Shown: one piece after another, positions 1-8,817 of the stretch | How positions within the stretch are numbered: the stretch's first letter is position 1 | Layout of the letters: each line of letters opens with the position of its first letter | Notes under the pieces: model-generated | The model's database searches: none | Seen by the model: only the letters and a program-made list of their open reading frames with translations | Told to the model about the DNA's origin: nothing | Source of the DNA: Shimazuella soli | Lineage (GTDB): Bacteria > Bacillota > Bacilli > Thermoactinomycetales > Thermoactinomycetaceae | Direction: 5' to 3' | Assembly (NCBI RefSeq): GCF_022511585.1 | Contig: NZ_JAKWBN010000003.1 | Coordinates: forward strand, 186,001 to 250,000 | DNA length: 64,000 nt | Translations under genes and position numbers: made by a program

Positions 1-31
1 CTGATGTAAGAAGGTTTCGAATTATTTTTAG

Positions 32-73
32 CTAATCTGGTTCTGGATCACCTTTTGGATCATAGTACAACAT
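32..73 (-). CDS. micro-ORF, 13-residue peptide MLYYDPKGDPEPD
   Basis: The ORF starts out of frame inside the last codons of the HTH-TPR regulator gene and runs past its stop. Upstream of the ATG lies AAAAGGAGGTG with about 8 nt spacing, one of the best ribosome binding sites in the window. The product is acidic, proline-rich and has no signal peptide. The second HTH-TPR regulator (38134-39522) has two micro-ORFs in the same overlapping 3' position, which argues against chance. A signalling or modulatory peptide for the adjacent regulator is an inference; no homologue is known to me. Confidence 0.5.
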   Translation of the reverse strand: MLYYDPKGDPEPD

Positions 74-1385
74 GTTTAACACCTCCTTTTCTCCACTCTT
101 TCCAAGCTAAATCTTGATAATGTTTTAACATACTCTCGTCTCCTATAATACTATAGAAGTCGCTCAGCATAATGTAAATATCTACTGTTACTACATTTTC
201 ATCATTAGGTGAATCAAGTAATTCTCTGACTTTATTGAATGATTCACTTGCAGATGATTTTTTATTTAACTTTAGTTGTACATCTCCTAATGTTGCGTAA
301 CTGTGTAATCTTGTATCAATATCATTGGTTTTTTCGGAGTACTTAGTGGCAAGTAATAGTTGTTGTTCTGCTTCCTTATATTCTTTCCTATCCCTTAATA
401 GTTTTCCAAAGCGGTAATAAGTGTCTGCAATCAGTGGTGAATTTTTAGACACATAGGAAACTAAATCCAACGATTTTTGATATCTAATTTTTGCTTCATC
501 TAATTGCCCTAATTGAGTTAGAATACTACCCATTGTAGACCAAATGGAGAATAATCGTTTATAAGATCGGTTTTTCCAAGCCTTTTGCAGACCTTTTTGG
601 ACATATTTAAGTGCTTTCAAAGGCATATCCAATTTTTTTAATAGCAAAGCATACCGTTCATATACCTGAATGGAAATCGATAAATGGTCTTTAAAAGAAT
701 CTGGATTATCTAATAAGTACTCCAGATACTGACATGCTTCTTCGATTCTGTTTAGCTGTTCCAAGTAGATCGCTTGATTGAAGTATAGAAAGATTTTGTA
801 ATATTTTCTGTCCCCATCGTCTACAAAGCAGTCAATTGCCTTTTGGGTAAGCTGCCAAGCTTTTTCATAGTCATTGCTCTCATAAAAAGCGATACGTGCA
901 AGATCGTTATAGCAAATCGGCGGCAGGTTGGAGTTTGCAAGATTGGGGCATTGGTCGAGTGTTTTTAATGTTAACTCCAACTGTTTTTTCGCCTTGCCAT
1001 ATTTCTTTTGCTCATAGTAGACACGACCTCGTAAGAAAGAGGCAAATGCACTGGCATCACGAAATATATGTAAGTCTGGGAATCCATCTATCTGCTTAAG
1101 GGCGGTTTCAGGTACAGCAGTCAGGACATCTTCGATATGCTGTAATTCCTGCATCACACCTCTTTCCCGCTCCATCATTTCATCAATAATCCCAAATAAT
1201 TCTTCTGCTTTTCCAAGAAACTTCGCATACTCGATGTATTTTTCATCGGCAACGGTGGGCAATCCGCGTTCGATACTGCTGATGGTGGTTGTTCCTATTC
1301 CAAGGGCATCTGCCATCATTTGTTGTGTTTTCCCTTGTTTTCTTCGCTCTTCCAGTAAGACAGGACCTACGATATCTTTTCTCAT
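60..1385 (-). CDS. HTH-TPR transcriptional regulator (RRNPP-like)
   Basis: The 441-residue protein opens with an XRE-type helix-turn-helix (about residues 8-60, core TQQMMADALGIGTTTISSIE). The rest is helical repeats of TPR type: residues about 100-430 hold several Y-x-x-A and LGxxxxA-like units such as QLGQLDEAKIRYQKSLDL. This is the architecture of peptide-sensing regulators of the PlcR/NprR class, where TPRs bind a short peptide and the HTH binds DNA. The ATG is preceded by GGAGAG at good spacing. It is divergent from the small-protein gene at 1575, and a 13-codon ORF overlaps its 3' end. It is paralogous in layout to 38134-39522. Ligand and targets are unknown. Confidence 0.85.
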   Translation of the reverse strand: MRKDIVGPVLLEERRKQGKTQQMMADALGIGTTTISSIERGLPTVADEKYIEYAKFLGKAEELFGIIDEMMERERGVMQELQHIEDVLTAVPETALKQIDGFPDLHIFRDASAFASFLRGRVYYEQKKYGKAKKQLELTLKTLDQCPNLANSNLPPICYNDLARIAFYESNDYEKAWQLTQKAIDCFVDDGDRKYYKIFLYFNQAIYLEQLNRIEEACQYLEYLLDNPDSFKDHLSISIQVYERYALLLKKLDMPLKALKYVQKGLQKAWKNRSYKRLFSIWSTMGSILTQLGQLDEAKIRYQKSLDLVSYVSKNSPLIADTYYRFGKLLRDRKEYKEAEQQLLLATKYSEKTNDIDTRLHSYATLGDVQLKLNKKSSASESFNKVRELLDSPNDENVVTVDIYIMLSDFYSIIGDESMLKHYQDLAWKEWRKGGVKHVVL

Positions 1386-1574
1386 TTTGCCACTCTCCTT
1401 TTTTTCTCCGTAATGGATAATAGATTTTTCGGTGATTTTATCTGAACTTGAAACAAATTACAAATTGATAAATAAATAACAGAATAAAAGTAAAATTATT
1501 TTGTTATTGCTAAAAATTATGTAAATGAATAGACTGTTAGTAAGAATTTTACATATCGAAATGGTGGGGATGAG

Positions 1575-1880
1575 ATGGCTTTAAAGCTGGTTGTAGAGGG
1601 AGAAAATGAAAAAGTACGAGGTTTTATCAAAGAGATTCTTAGCTATAAAACATATCGTTTTTATGATCGATCTAAGTATTTTATTAGCCCGGTAGAAATG
1701 CGGGTGGAATATTATTTTGATGAATCACGATTTCTACGAGAGGAAAAACGAGATATCAAAAGGATTTCATTAAAGGTAGATGAACAGCGAACAATTGAGT
1801 TTGATTTGCTAGATTCAAAGGTTATCGATATGAATGGAACTATGCTGATCATAGGTAAAAACTTTGATATTTTTTCCTAG
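1575..1880 (+). CDS. small conserved protein ending in NFDIF, unknown function
   Basis: The 101-residue protein begins MALKLVVEGENEKVRGF and ends GKNFDIFS. No signal peptide or membrane segment is visible; alternating hydrophobic residues suggest beta strands. A GGTGGGG ribosome binding site precedes the ATG. It is clearly paralogous to 40099-40446 (shared MAL-L-VEG, YFDE, SK-S, LD-V--M, GKNFDIF), and that gene is also divergent from an HTH-TPR regulator. A third, broken copy lies at 2317-2366. I do not recognise the family. The repeated pairing with HTH-TPR genes suggests a functional link such as a target or partner of the regulator. Confidence 0.75.
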   Translation: MALKLVVEGENEKVRGFIKEILSYKTYRFYDRSKYFISPVEMRVEYYFDESRFLREEKRDIKRISLKVDEQRTIEFDLLDSKVIDMNGTMLIIGKNFDIFS

Positions 1881-2016
1881 ATTTTCACTGATTCTCGGAA
1901 TCTAATAAATAGGAAAATTTATTCTTTTGGAAACTCTTTAAACAGACTAGATTACACTCCTCTTTTTCTTTTATTCATGTAAAATAGATTTATCTTAATT
2001 TAATGGAGGTCTTTAT

Positions 2017-2256
2017 TTGATACGTATTACATCCTTATTACTTTCCATAACTCTTGTCTTTGTTCTATTTTTGTTTCAAACCGAACAAAGCTATGCTAAA
2101 TCGCATCATTCCTATCACTCGCATCATTCTTCTATTTCCCATGGTAATGACATCGATGGGGACAGTGGAATTACTGGTATCCTTGTATATTTTTTTCTTG
2201 CTTTCATTGTTATTGTTTATGTTGCTGCAAAATTTATCAGACGAAGAAGGCATTGA
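2017..2256 (+). CDS. small His/Ser-rich membrane protein
   Basis: The 79-residue protein starts at TTG behind a strong TGGAGGT site (6 nt spacing). Residues 1-27 form a signal peptide or first membrane helix. Next comes a short stretch rich in histidine and serine (SHHSYHSHHSS), then a second hydrophobic helix (about residues 51-70) and a basic tail FIRRRRH. A metal-binding or surface role could be guessed from the histidines but is not shown. Out-of-frame ORFs over the same bases lack ribosome binding sites. The gene is followed directly by a hairpin terminator, so it is probably monocistronic. Confidence 0.6.
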   Translation: MIRITSLLLSITLVFVLFLFQTEQSYAKSHHSYHSHHSSISHGNDIDGDSGITGILVYFFLAFIVIVYVAAKFIRRRRH

Positions 2257-2262
2257 GCACTA

Positions 2263-2300
2263 GGGTAGATTCAGATATTTTGTTGAATCTACCCTAAATT
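2263..2300 (+). terminator. hairpin terminator after the His-rich gene
   Basis: An 11-bp perfect stem GGGTAGATTCA (2263-2273) and TGAATCTACCC (2284-2294) encloses a 10-nt loop and is followed by an AT-rich stretch without a strong T run. Confidence 0.6.
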
Positions 2301-2316
2301 TTCGTTTTCTTCTAGC

Positions 2317-2366
2317 TTGAATGCTACATTCTGATAATTGGTAAAAACTTTGATATACTTTCGTAA
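2317..2366 (+). pseudogene. 3' relic of an NFDIF-family gene
   Basis: The bases match the end of the gene at 1575-1880. One frame reads IIGKNFDILS-stop against LIIGKNFDIFS-stop, and the nucleotides just upstream (TTGAATGCTACATTC) align with that gene's ATGAATGGAACTATG, with a frameshift between the two parts. No upstream coding part survives. It shows that a tandem copy once stood here and was lost. Confidence 0.6.
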
Positions 2367-2426
2367 TTTTTCGTTTATTAAGTCGTGTAAAATCATCTTA
2401 TAGACAACAAGAGAAGGGTGAAGCTT

Positions 2427-3506
2427 ATGGAGATAAAGGAAGTGGAAAACAATCTTTCCAATATCCGAAAGACACGACAATTATGGGATGAGTTTGCATT
2501 TGTCCAAAATGATCAATCAGAAGATGTGAACTACCAGAAACGATATGCATTGGCAACGGCATTGCAATATGATCATCAGCCGACAGATAAATCATTAATC
2601 AAATATTTACTGGAACAAGAGGTAGAGAGCAGGCAAAGTGATCCGTTTCAAGGAAACAGTGATGTGCTTATGCTTTTATCGTATCTTCTGGCTTCTTACC
2701 GAGAAGTGGAAAATGTCTGGCTGTTTGAGAAAGCGAAGTATGCGAATTTTGATACATACTGTGGATATGATGCAGAGTTTATTTTTTCAGCAGGGGTAAA
2801 AGCAACATGTGCGTATTTAGAGGAACAGCAAATAACAGAAGACAACCTTTATTTATGGGAGCATCGAGATCATCTGCGGGGGATGTATACAGAACAATCC
2901 ATAGATCGGTTTCTCGAAGGAATGAAGAAGAGATATCCAAAGCAAAAAGAAGACGAAGATATAGCTACTCTCTTCGAACAAGCTGTTCTACTAGAGGATA
3001 GCATTGAGGCAGAAAAGCTATTTTTACAAGTGGAAAAGCAAGAGGGACGAAGTGATCAAGAGCTGTCCCATTATGCAGAAGATGCTGGGAATATAGAAAA
3101 GGCAATTTACTATCAGATTAGACATATTGAGGAATTAGAATTGGATTGGGATAAAGCAGTTGCTATTCATCAACTTGTGAAACTTTATATTTCCACAGAA
3201 GACTATCGAAATGCATTTTTAACTGCAAAAACATGGGGTAAACATTTGAAGAATTTTCAGGGCTGGAGGGAGACGAACTTAGGGAGATCGTTAACCGAGA
3301 CATGGTTTGATATAAGTCTTGGATGTTACCGGCAAAAGAAAAAGAAACTAGCAAAACAGAGCTTTTGGCAAGGACAATATCTGTTCCAGAAGATCCACAA
3401 TCCTTCTGTTTCTTTATTGGAAAAGGGAAGTAAATGTGCGGAGAAGTTGGCTAATGTGAAACGACAGCGTAAGTATAAACGTTTGCTAGAAAAAGTCAGG
3501 TTGTAA
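2427..3506 (+). CDS. TPR-like helical protein, unknown function
   Basis: The 359-residue soluble protein is almost entirely helical, with repeat-like segments such as AVAIHQLVKLYISTEDYRNAFLTAKTWGKHL and a basic C-terminus (KRQRKYKRLLEKV). An in-frame GTG at 2418 lies inside the ribosome binding site, so the ATG at 2427 behind GAGAAGGGTGA is the better start. No HTH or catalytic motif is visible. It sits downstream of the NFDIF gene and its relic, so it may belong to the HTH-TPR locus. It resembles uncharacterised TPR-containing proteins of spore-formers; I assign no function. It ends before a strong terminator. Confidence 0.65.
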   Translation: MEIKEVENNLSNIRKTRQLWDEFAFVQNDQSEDVNYQKRYALATALQYDHQPTDKSLIKYLLEQEVESRQSDPFQGNSDVLMLLSYLLASYREVENVWLFEKAKYANFDTYCGYDAEFIFSAGVKATCAYLEEQQITEDNLYLWEHRDHLRGMYTEQSIDRFLEGMKKRYPKQKEDEDIATLFEQAVLLEDSIEAEKLFLQVEKQEGRSDQELSHYAEDAGNIEKAIYYQIRHIEELELDWDKAVAIHQLVKLYISTEDYRNAFLTAKTWGKHLKNFQGWRETNLGRSLTETWFDISLGCYRQKKKKLAKQSFWQGQYLFQKIHNPSVSLLEKGSKCAEKLANVKRQRKYKRLLEKVRL

Positions 3507-3521
3507 TATATGGTTTGATAT

Positions 3522-3557
3522 AAAAAACGTTAAGGATAGAAGTCCTTATCGTTTTTT
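3522..3557 (+). terminator. rho-independent terminator
   Basis: A near-perfect stem AAAAAACGTTAAGGA / TCCTTATCGTTTTTT ends in a T run. It closes the TPR-like gene. Confidence 0.75.
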
Positions 3558-3726
3558 GTTTTTTTAGTGATATATCCTTTTTCCCTTCGATGTAATTCAG
3601 ACAGTAACCATATTCATTTGTCAGTGTTCCAGTAATAGGTATATGTACAAGTTCTGAAATAGCCTCACCAATGAAACAAGGGTTCATATAAATAAAAATA
3701 TGTTCAAAGCAGAAAGGAACTTTAAA

Positions 3727-4044
3727 ATGGCTATCTATCATGGGACAGATGCTTCCCTTAAAGCGGATATACAGAATAAAGGTTTGACCCTCGTGAGTTT
3801 TTGGGCGCCTTGGTGCAGACCCTGTCAGATGTTCGCTCCTATACTGGAGGCATATGGTGCAGAAGAGAAACGGAGAGTCAAAATTATAAAAATGAATGTA
3901 GATGAAAATAAAGATACATTTGCTAAATTTGGAATTAGGAGTATCCCTGCTGTCATTTTGTTTAAAGATGGGAAACCAGTAGATAAAGAGTTTGGGTTAC
4001 TGTCTAAAGAAAGGTTGAAACAGTTTGTAGATAGGCATCAATAG
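3727..4044 (+). CDS. thioredoxin
   Basis: The 105-residue protein has the full thioredoxin fold length. It carries FWAPWCRPCQMF (active-site cysteines about residues 30 and 33), MNVDENKDTFAKFGIRSIPAVILFKDGK with the cis-proline SIP, and a C-terminal helix. It reduces protein disulfides in the cytoplasm. An in-frame ATG at 3700 lacks a ribosome binding site, while AAAGGAAC fits the ATG at 3727. The active site is WCRPC rather than the canonical WCGPC, which should shift redox potential or partner choice. It could therefore be a specialised paralogue rather than the housekeeping TrxA. It stands alone. Confidence 0.9.
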   Translation: MAIYHGTDASLKADIQNKGLTLVSFWAPWCRPCQMFAPILEAYGAEEKRRVKIIKMNVDENKDTFAKFGIRSIPAVILFKDGKPVDKEFGLLSKERLKQFVDRHQ

Positions 4045-4172
4045 ATACGTTCCAGTTGGGAATTTTCTGTTTATCTTATATAAAACCCAGAGTAGGTTTC
4101 TTGTCATTTGATGATGAATGTATACCATAAAACGTCTGAGTGATTTAATGTTCTTAAATGAAGAGAAAAAAT

Positions 4173-4212
4173 AAACACCTTCTCATCGATATACGATAAC
4201 AGAAGGTGTTTA
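4173..4212 (-). terminator. terminator of the efflux operon
   Basis: The stem AAACACCTTCT / AGAAGGTGTTT is followed on the minus strand by a T-rich run (complement of aaaaaata). Confidence 0.75.
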
Positions 4213-4221
4213 TGTGCTGTC

Positions 4222-7200
4222 TTAAACCTCTACCAATTCTCTTTCTTTTTCCTTGTTTTCCTCTTTTTTCGGACTTACTTTTTGTTCTAATTCCAGTTCT
4301 GCTGCATCAACTTCGATTTTCCGAAACTTCCCAACAAGAGCATAGAGTGCAGGAACAAAGAACAGTGTCAATAGTGTTGAGGTTGTCAAACCGCCGATAA
4401 CTGTTATTGCCAGCCCTTGGGAAATCAGCAAACTAGAATCGGTAGACAGAGCCAATGGGATCAAGGCACAGATGGTAGCGAGAGCTGTCATTAAGATCGG
4501 ACGCAGACGCGTTTTTGCTGCATCCATCAGAGCTTGCTGTAAGCCCAATCCTGCTTTTCGTTTGCTTTCTACTCGATCTAACAGCACAATTGCATTGGTG
4601 ACGACGATCCCAACGAGCATCAACAGGCCGATCATCACACTCATCGATATCGGTTGTCCGGTTATCAATAATCCTGCTATCGCTCCAATGGGAACAAACA
4701 AGAGAGAGGACAAGATTACCAATGGGGTCAGTAATCCGCCATAGGTCATGCTCAAGATGACAAATACCAATCCGATGGCTATGACGATTGAGATACCAAG
4801 ACTAGTGAGTCCATCTGTAATATCTTGATTTCCGCCGCCAACTTGCACCGTAATGCCGCTTGGGAGAGATAAGGCATCAATATCTTGCTTGATTTGATCG
4901 GTAACCTTTAACGTATTGTTCCCTTTCACTAAGGCAGTTACTTTGGTATATGTGTCACCATTTTCATGCAGAATTGATGCTGGGACATTGCTCCATTTAA
5001 CATCTGCGATGTCCGATAATGCTTTTTCTCCTTTAGCTGTTTGGATTTTTATCGCTTTTAACTGTGCTTCTGTTGAAATTTTATCGTTATATTCGAGTAC
5101 GAGACTTTTATCCAACCCATCCAATGTATAAGTTCCGACATCTAATGGTTGAAGATGTTCGCTCACTGTCTGCATTACTTGGCCTGGGGTAAGACCTAAG
5201 TCTTTTCCTTCTTGATTTAAGGTGATGTTCCATGCCTTACGGGTTTCTTGACTATTATTGGTAACGTTTTTTAGGTCTTTATTTTGGTTGAATAGATCTT
5301 CTATTTGATTCGATGCTGTTGTTAAATTTTTTAGATTATCTCCATATAGTTTGACCTCGACATTATTTCCTGATCCAGGTCCTGCATGTGCTTGTTCGGA
5401 TACTTTGACTTTTGCATTTGGATATTTATCTTGGCTTATTTTCGTCATTTCTTTTTCTACTTTGGTTAGAGCATCATCGACGGATACGCCGTTTTTCAGC
5501 TCTAATGTAAATGTTATCTTTTGTTGATTTGTATCTGCCATCTGAAGCATATTCGACATACCAACTGTCACTTGCCGCTTGTCAAAGAGATTCATTTCTT
5601 TCATTTTGTTCTCTAATTTATTTGCCAGATCCTCTGTAGCGCCAAGTGTTGTACCAGTCGGTAAGGTAATCTCAGACGTAACAAGTTCTGCATCTCCTGA
5701 TGGTAAGAAAGAAAAGCCGAGACGAGGAATCATTGCGAGTGAACCGATCAATAAGAAAAGGGATGCAATGATCACCAACGCCTTCTGACGCAGCGCACCA
5801 TGCAGTAATTTTCCATAGATACGAGAAAGTCTCGTTTCTTCGGAATGATAGGCAACTTTTTTAAAGAACGATGCTCCCAGCATAGGGATCAAGGTAAATG
5901 CCACGATCAAAGACACTAGGATGGAGATAGCTACTGTTAAAGCAAAGGGACGGAAAATTTCTCCAACCATACCAGAGACAAAGGCAAGTGGAAGAAAGAC
6001 TGCGATCGTAACGAAGGTAGAAGAAGCTACAGCAGTTCCCACTTCTTTGGTTGCTCTTAGTACAATTTGCTTCTGGGTAAGTTCATTTCCTTTTTGCTGC
6101 TTCCAACGGAAAATATTTTCGATTACCACGATGCTGTCATCAACAATTCGTCCAACAGCGACTGCTAGTCCACCAAGGGTCATAATGTTTAAGGTATATC
6201 CCATCGGTTCCATCAAGTTTAATGTAACTAGAATGGAGATCGGAATAGAAATTAAGGCGATGATGGTTGCCCGGATATTGCGCAAAAAGAGGGCAATGAT
6301 CAACACGACAAATATTGCTCCATACAGGGCCTCGTGAATCAAACTGGAAATCGATTTTTCTGTGGCATCTCCTTGATCTGCGATCGTATGAATTTTAAAA
6401 GCGACATTTTGCTGGTACTTCGCCAGTATATCCCGTACCGCTTTAGAGACGTCCGTTGTGTTGGCATCTTTATCTTTTGTGACCTCGATCTGAAATGCAT
6501 TTTCTCCATTGACTTTGCTGATTTCATTTTGCTCTGAGATCGTTTTGATCTGGGCAATATCTCCCAGTTTAACTGGTTTTACGGATGCAGCAAGCTGTGG
6601 GTTTGCTCCTGCTGCTGTAGGGATGATCGGGATATTTTTTAAATCCGCGACTTTTTGAATGTGTCCGACTAAACGAACCGCTATGGTATTGTCTTTTGTT
6701 TCAGCAGAACCAGCAGGCAGTGCATACTCTTGATTTTGGATTGACTGCTGAATCGTGCTCAGCGATAACCCTTTTTGTCTGGCTTTTTCCAGGTTTACTT
6801 GGATTGCGACCTTTGTAGTTTTTGTTCCTTTTAGGGTTACTTCATTAACGCCATCTGTTTTTTCTAGTTCAGGGATGATCTTGTCTTCTAATTCTTTTTG
6901 CAAATCCGCTTCGTATTTGGTGGAAAGTGCAGCGGAATAAACAGGCAAGTCCTCTAGGCTAATGCGTTTAATTTGAAACTCTGCTTTTTCTGGCAAAGCC
7001 ACTTTTGCAAAATTATTGTTTAATTCCTGTTCTTTTTTATCCAAATCTGTTCCATAAGGATATGTGATTTGAATACTTGTTACATTATCGCTTGAAGTAC
7101 TCGTAAAGCTCTCATAATCATTTTGTTGTTTGATGGCATCTTCAAGCGGTTTTGTTACATCTTTTTCTATATCTTCTGCACTAGCGCCGGGTTGATTGGC

Positions 7201-7338
7201 TTGTACAGTAAGTATCGGGTTGCTTACATCTGGGATTGTTTCTAATTTCAGCTTTCCTGTAACAAGCACACCAGAAACAATCACAATAATGGCGAGCAAG
7301 ATAATAACAATGTTATTTTTTAAGCTCCATTTTGTCAC
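4222..7338 (-). CDS. RND-family efflux transporter (SwrC/AcrB-like)
   Basis: The 1038-residue inner-membrane pump has the RND layout: one N-terminal helix, a large extracytoplasmic loop, a helix bundle with the proton-relay pair in GRIVDDSIVVIENIF, a second loop and a second bundle. RND members of Gram-positives such as SwrC/YerP export lipopeptides and other amphiphiles. The GTG at 7338 (MTKWSLKNN) is chosen because AAAGGAGGAG lies 7 nt upstream; the longer ATG start at 7392 has no such site. It is downstream of a response regulator and histidine kinase on the same strand, which probably induce it. A highly charged tail (KKEENKEKERELVEV) follows the last helix. Confidence 0.9.
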   Translation of the reverse strand: MTKWSLKNNIVIILLAIIVIVSGVLVTGKLKLETIPDVSNPILTVQANQPGASAEDIEKDVTKPLEDAIKQQNDYESFTSTSSDNVTSIQITYPYGTDLDKKEQELNNNFAKVALPEKAEFQIKRISLEDLPVYSAALSTKYEADLQKELEDKIIPELEKTDGVNEVTLKGTKTTKVAIQVNLEKARQKGLSLSTIQQSIQNQEYALPAGSAETKDNTIAVRLVGHIQKVADLKNIPIIPTAAGANPQLAASVKPVKLGDIAQIKTISEQNEISKVNGENAFQIEVTKDKDANTTDVSKAVRDILAKYQQNVAFKIHTIADQGDATEKSISSLIHEALYGAIFVVLIIALFLRNIRATIIALISIPISILVTLNLMEPMGYTLNIMTLGGLAVAVGRIVDDSIVVIENIFRWKQQKGNELTQKQIVLRATKEVGTAVASSTFVTIAVFLPLAFVSGMVGEIFRPFALTVAISILVSLIVAFTLIPMLGASFFKKVAYHSEETRLSRIYGKLLHGALRQKALVIIASLFLLIGSLAMIPRLGFSFLPSGDAELVTSEITLPTGTTLGATEDLANKLENKMKEMNLFDKRQVTVGMSNMLQMADTNQQKITFTLELKNGVSVDDALTKVEKEMTKISQDKYPNAKVKVSEQAHAGPGSGNNVEVKLYGDNLKNLTTASNQIEDLFNQNKDLKNVTNNSQETRKAWNITLNQEGKDLGLTPGQVMQTVSEHLQPLDVGTYTLDGLDKSLVLEYNDKISTEAQLKAIKIQTAKGEKALSDIADVKWSNVPASILHENGDTYTKVTALVKGNNTLKVTDQIKQDIDALSLPSGITVQVGGGNQDITDGLTSLGISIVIAIGLVFVILSMTYGGLLTPLVILSSLLFVPIGAIAGLLITGQPISMSVMIGLLMLVGIVVTNAIVLLDRVESKRKAGLGLQQALMDAAKTRLRPILMTALATICALIPLALSTDSSLLISQGLAITVIGGLTTSTLLTLFFVPALYALVGKFRKIEVDAAELELEQKVSPKKEENKEKERELVEV

Positions 7339-7433
7339 GAAGGGCTCCTCCTTTATTTTGCTGCTATAAAAGTAGTCGTCCAAGATGAACACAGTATGAA
7401 CAAACGACTATAGTTTTGACAAAATGGTGAATA

Positions 7434-7462
7434 AAAAAGCAATCTTTGGAAAAAGGTTGCTT
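7434..7462 (-). terminator. terminator between kinase and efflux gene
   Basis: On the minus strand AAGCAACCTTTTTCC and AAAGATTGCTT pair as a stem followed by TTTTTATT. It overlaps the kinase stop codon and may attenuate read-through into the RND gene. Confidence 0.6.
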
Positions 7463-8817
7463 TATATTTGTTTTGGCAAAGTAACAGTAAAAGTTGTCGT
7501 TTTGCCTTCTTCGCTATCTACTTTTATTTGACCATCATGTAATTCCACTATTTTTTTGGCGATGGATAATCCAAGTCCATTACCAGATTTCAGACGGTTT
7601 CTAGCAGGATCTCCGGTGTAAAAGCGATCAAAAATATGCGGTTGGACATCCTTTGGGATGCCAATCCCTGTATCTGTTACTTGAACGATGATTTGTCGTT
7701 CTGTATTTGTAAGTTGGATGTGAATGCTTCCTTCATCCGGTGTGAACTTGATACTATTGCTGAGCAAATTCAGCCATACTTGACTGAGCTGGTCTTGATC
7801 AGCAAAGACCGTTATTTTTTCTAGCTTCACTGTTACTTTTAACTGCTTTTTTGACCATTGTGGCTCCAAGAAGGCTACAAGTCTTCGAAGTTGTTCATCC
7901 AAACGGTAAGATTCAGCATGAAAAGGATGGTGATTGGATTCAAGGGAAGCTAATTTTAGCAAGTTTTCACTCAAACGGGACAATCTCTCGGTTTCTTGCT
8001 GGATAATATCGAGAAATGCAGTTCGTTCTTCGATGGAAATGGTTTGGTCTTTTAACATTTCGGAATAGCCTCGTATGGACGTGAGAGGCGATTGGATTTC
8101 ATGAGATACATTGGACACAAAGTCTTGCCGCATTTGTTCCAGCTCTCTTAATTCTTTAGCCATCCGATTAAAACTATGTGCTAGCGTGCCCAGCTCGTTC
8201 TTTTGTTTTACTTCAAGATGAATATCAAAGTTGCCTTGGGATAGCTTTTTGGTTGCCGATGTCATCGCTTTTAACGGTCTTACAAGGTATTGAGATGCAA
8301 TCAAAATCAAAATACTGCCTATGATAAAAACGCTGTAAAGAATCGTGTGTACAATTTGGTTTATTTTTTCACTAAATCTCAGTTCATTGAGTTTAATGAA
8401 GAGTGCATGGGGTTGGTTATTAATTTGGAAAGGCAGTCCTACCACTTGAAACGATTTCGTATTCGGTTTTCCATAATAAATTCCGCCTTTCTTCACAAAT
8501 TGAATATCTTTATTCGTAAAAGGGGCACTTGTTTTTTTGGAATTCACACTAAAATATTTTCCATTTTTGGAGTTAGTAAATAACCAGATATCATAATGGA
8601 GTCGGGAAATACTCTTCAGATATGAATCTATGTTTTTTGAAGGATTTTGTTGGTATAAAGAGATTATTTCTTTCCCTTGGCGGACGATAGTTTGCTGGAT
8701 TTGCTTTTCTATGTCTTGGCGATAAAGTATATCAGCGGTAAAAAATGAAATGACTAAACTTATAAAAACGACACCAATGAAAGTAACAACCAACCGAAAA
8801 TATAAGGTGCGTATCAT
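7462..8817 (-). CDS. sensor histidine kinase
   Basis: The 451-residue protein has an N-terminal helix (about 10-30), an extracytoplasmic sensor of about 130 residues, a second helix (about 160-180), then HAMP, HisKA with FVSNVSHEIQSPLTSIRGYSEML (phospho-acceptor histidine), and HATPase with N box LLSNSIKFTP, DTGIGIP and GNGLGLSIAKKI. The H box reads HEIQSPL where HELRTPL or HELKTPL is usual, but the histidine is intact. Its start overlaps the response regulator stop by 4 nt, giving coupled translation. It likely senses an envelope signal and controls the RND exporter. Confidence 0.92.
   Translation of the reverse strand: MIRTLYFRLVVTFIGVVFISLVISFFTADILYRQDIEKQIQQTIVRQGKEIISLYQQNPSKNIDSYLKSISRLHYDIWLFTNSKNGKYFSVNSKKTSAPFTNKDIQFVKKGGIYYGKPNTKSFQVVGLPFQINNQPHALFIKLNELRFSEKINQIVHTILYSVFIIGSILILIASQYLVRPLKAMTSATKKLSQGNFDIHLEVKQKNELGTLAHSFNRMAKELRELEQMRQDFVSNVSHEIQSPLTSIRGYSEMLKDQTISIEERTAFLDIIQQETERLSRLSENLLKLASLESNHHPFHAESYRLDEQLRRLVAFLEPQWSKKQLKVTVKLEKITVFADQDQLSQVWLNLLSNSIKFTPDEGSIHIQLTNTERQIIVQVTDTGIGIPKDVQPHIFDRFYTGDPARNRLKSGNGLGLSIAKKIVELHDGQIKVDSEEGKTTTFTVTLPKQI

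Noticed and set aside
5921-6337. 138-codon ORF antisense to the RND pump
   Set aside because: A shadow frame of a conserved transporter gene; low-complexity composition follows from the complementary codons.
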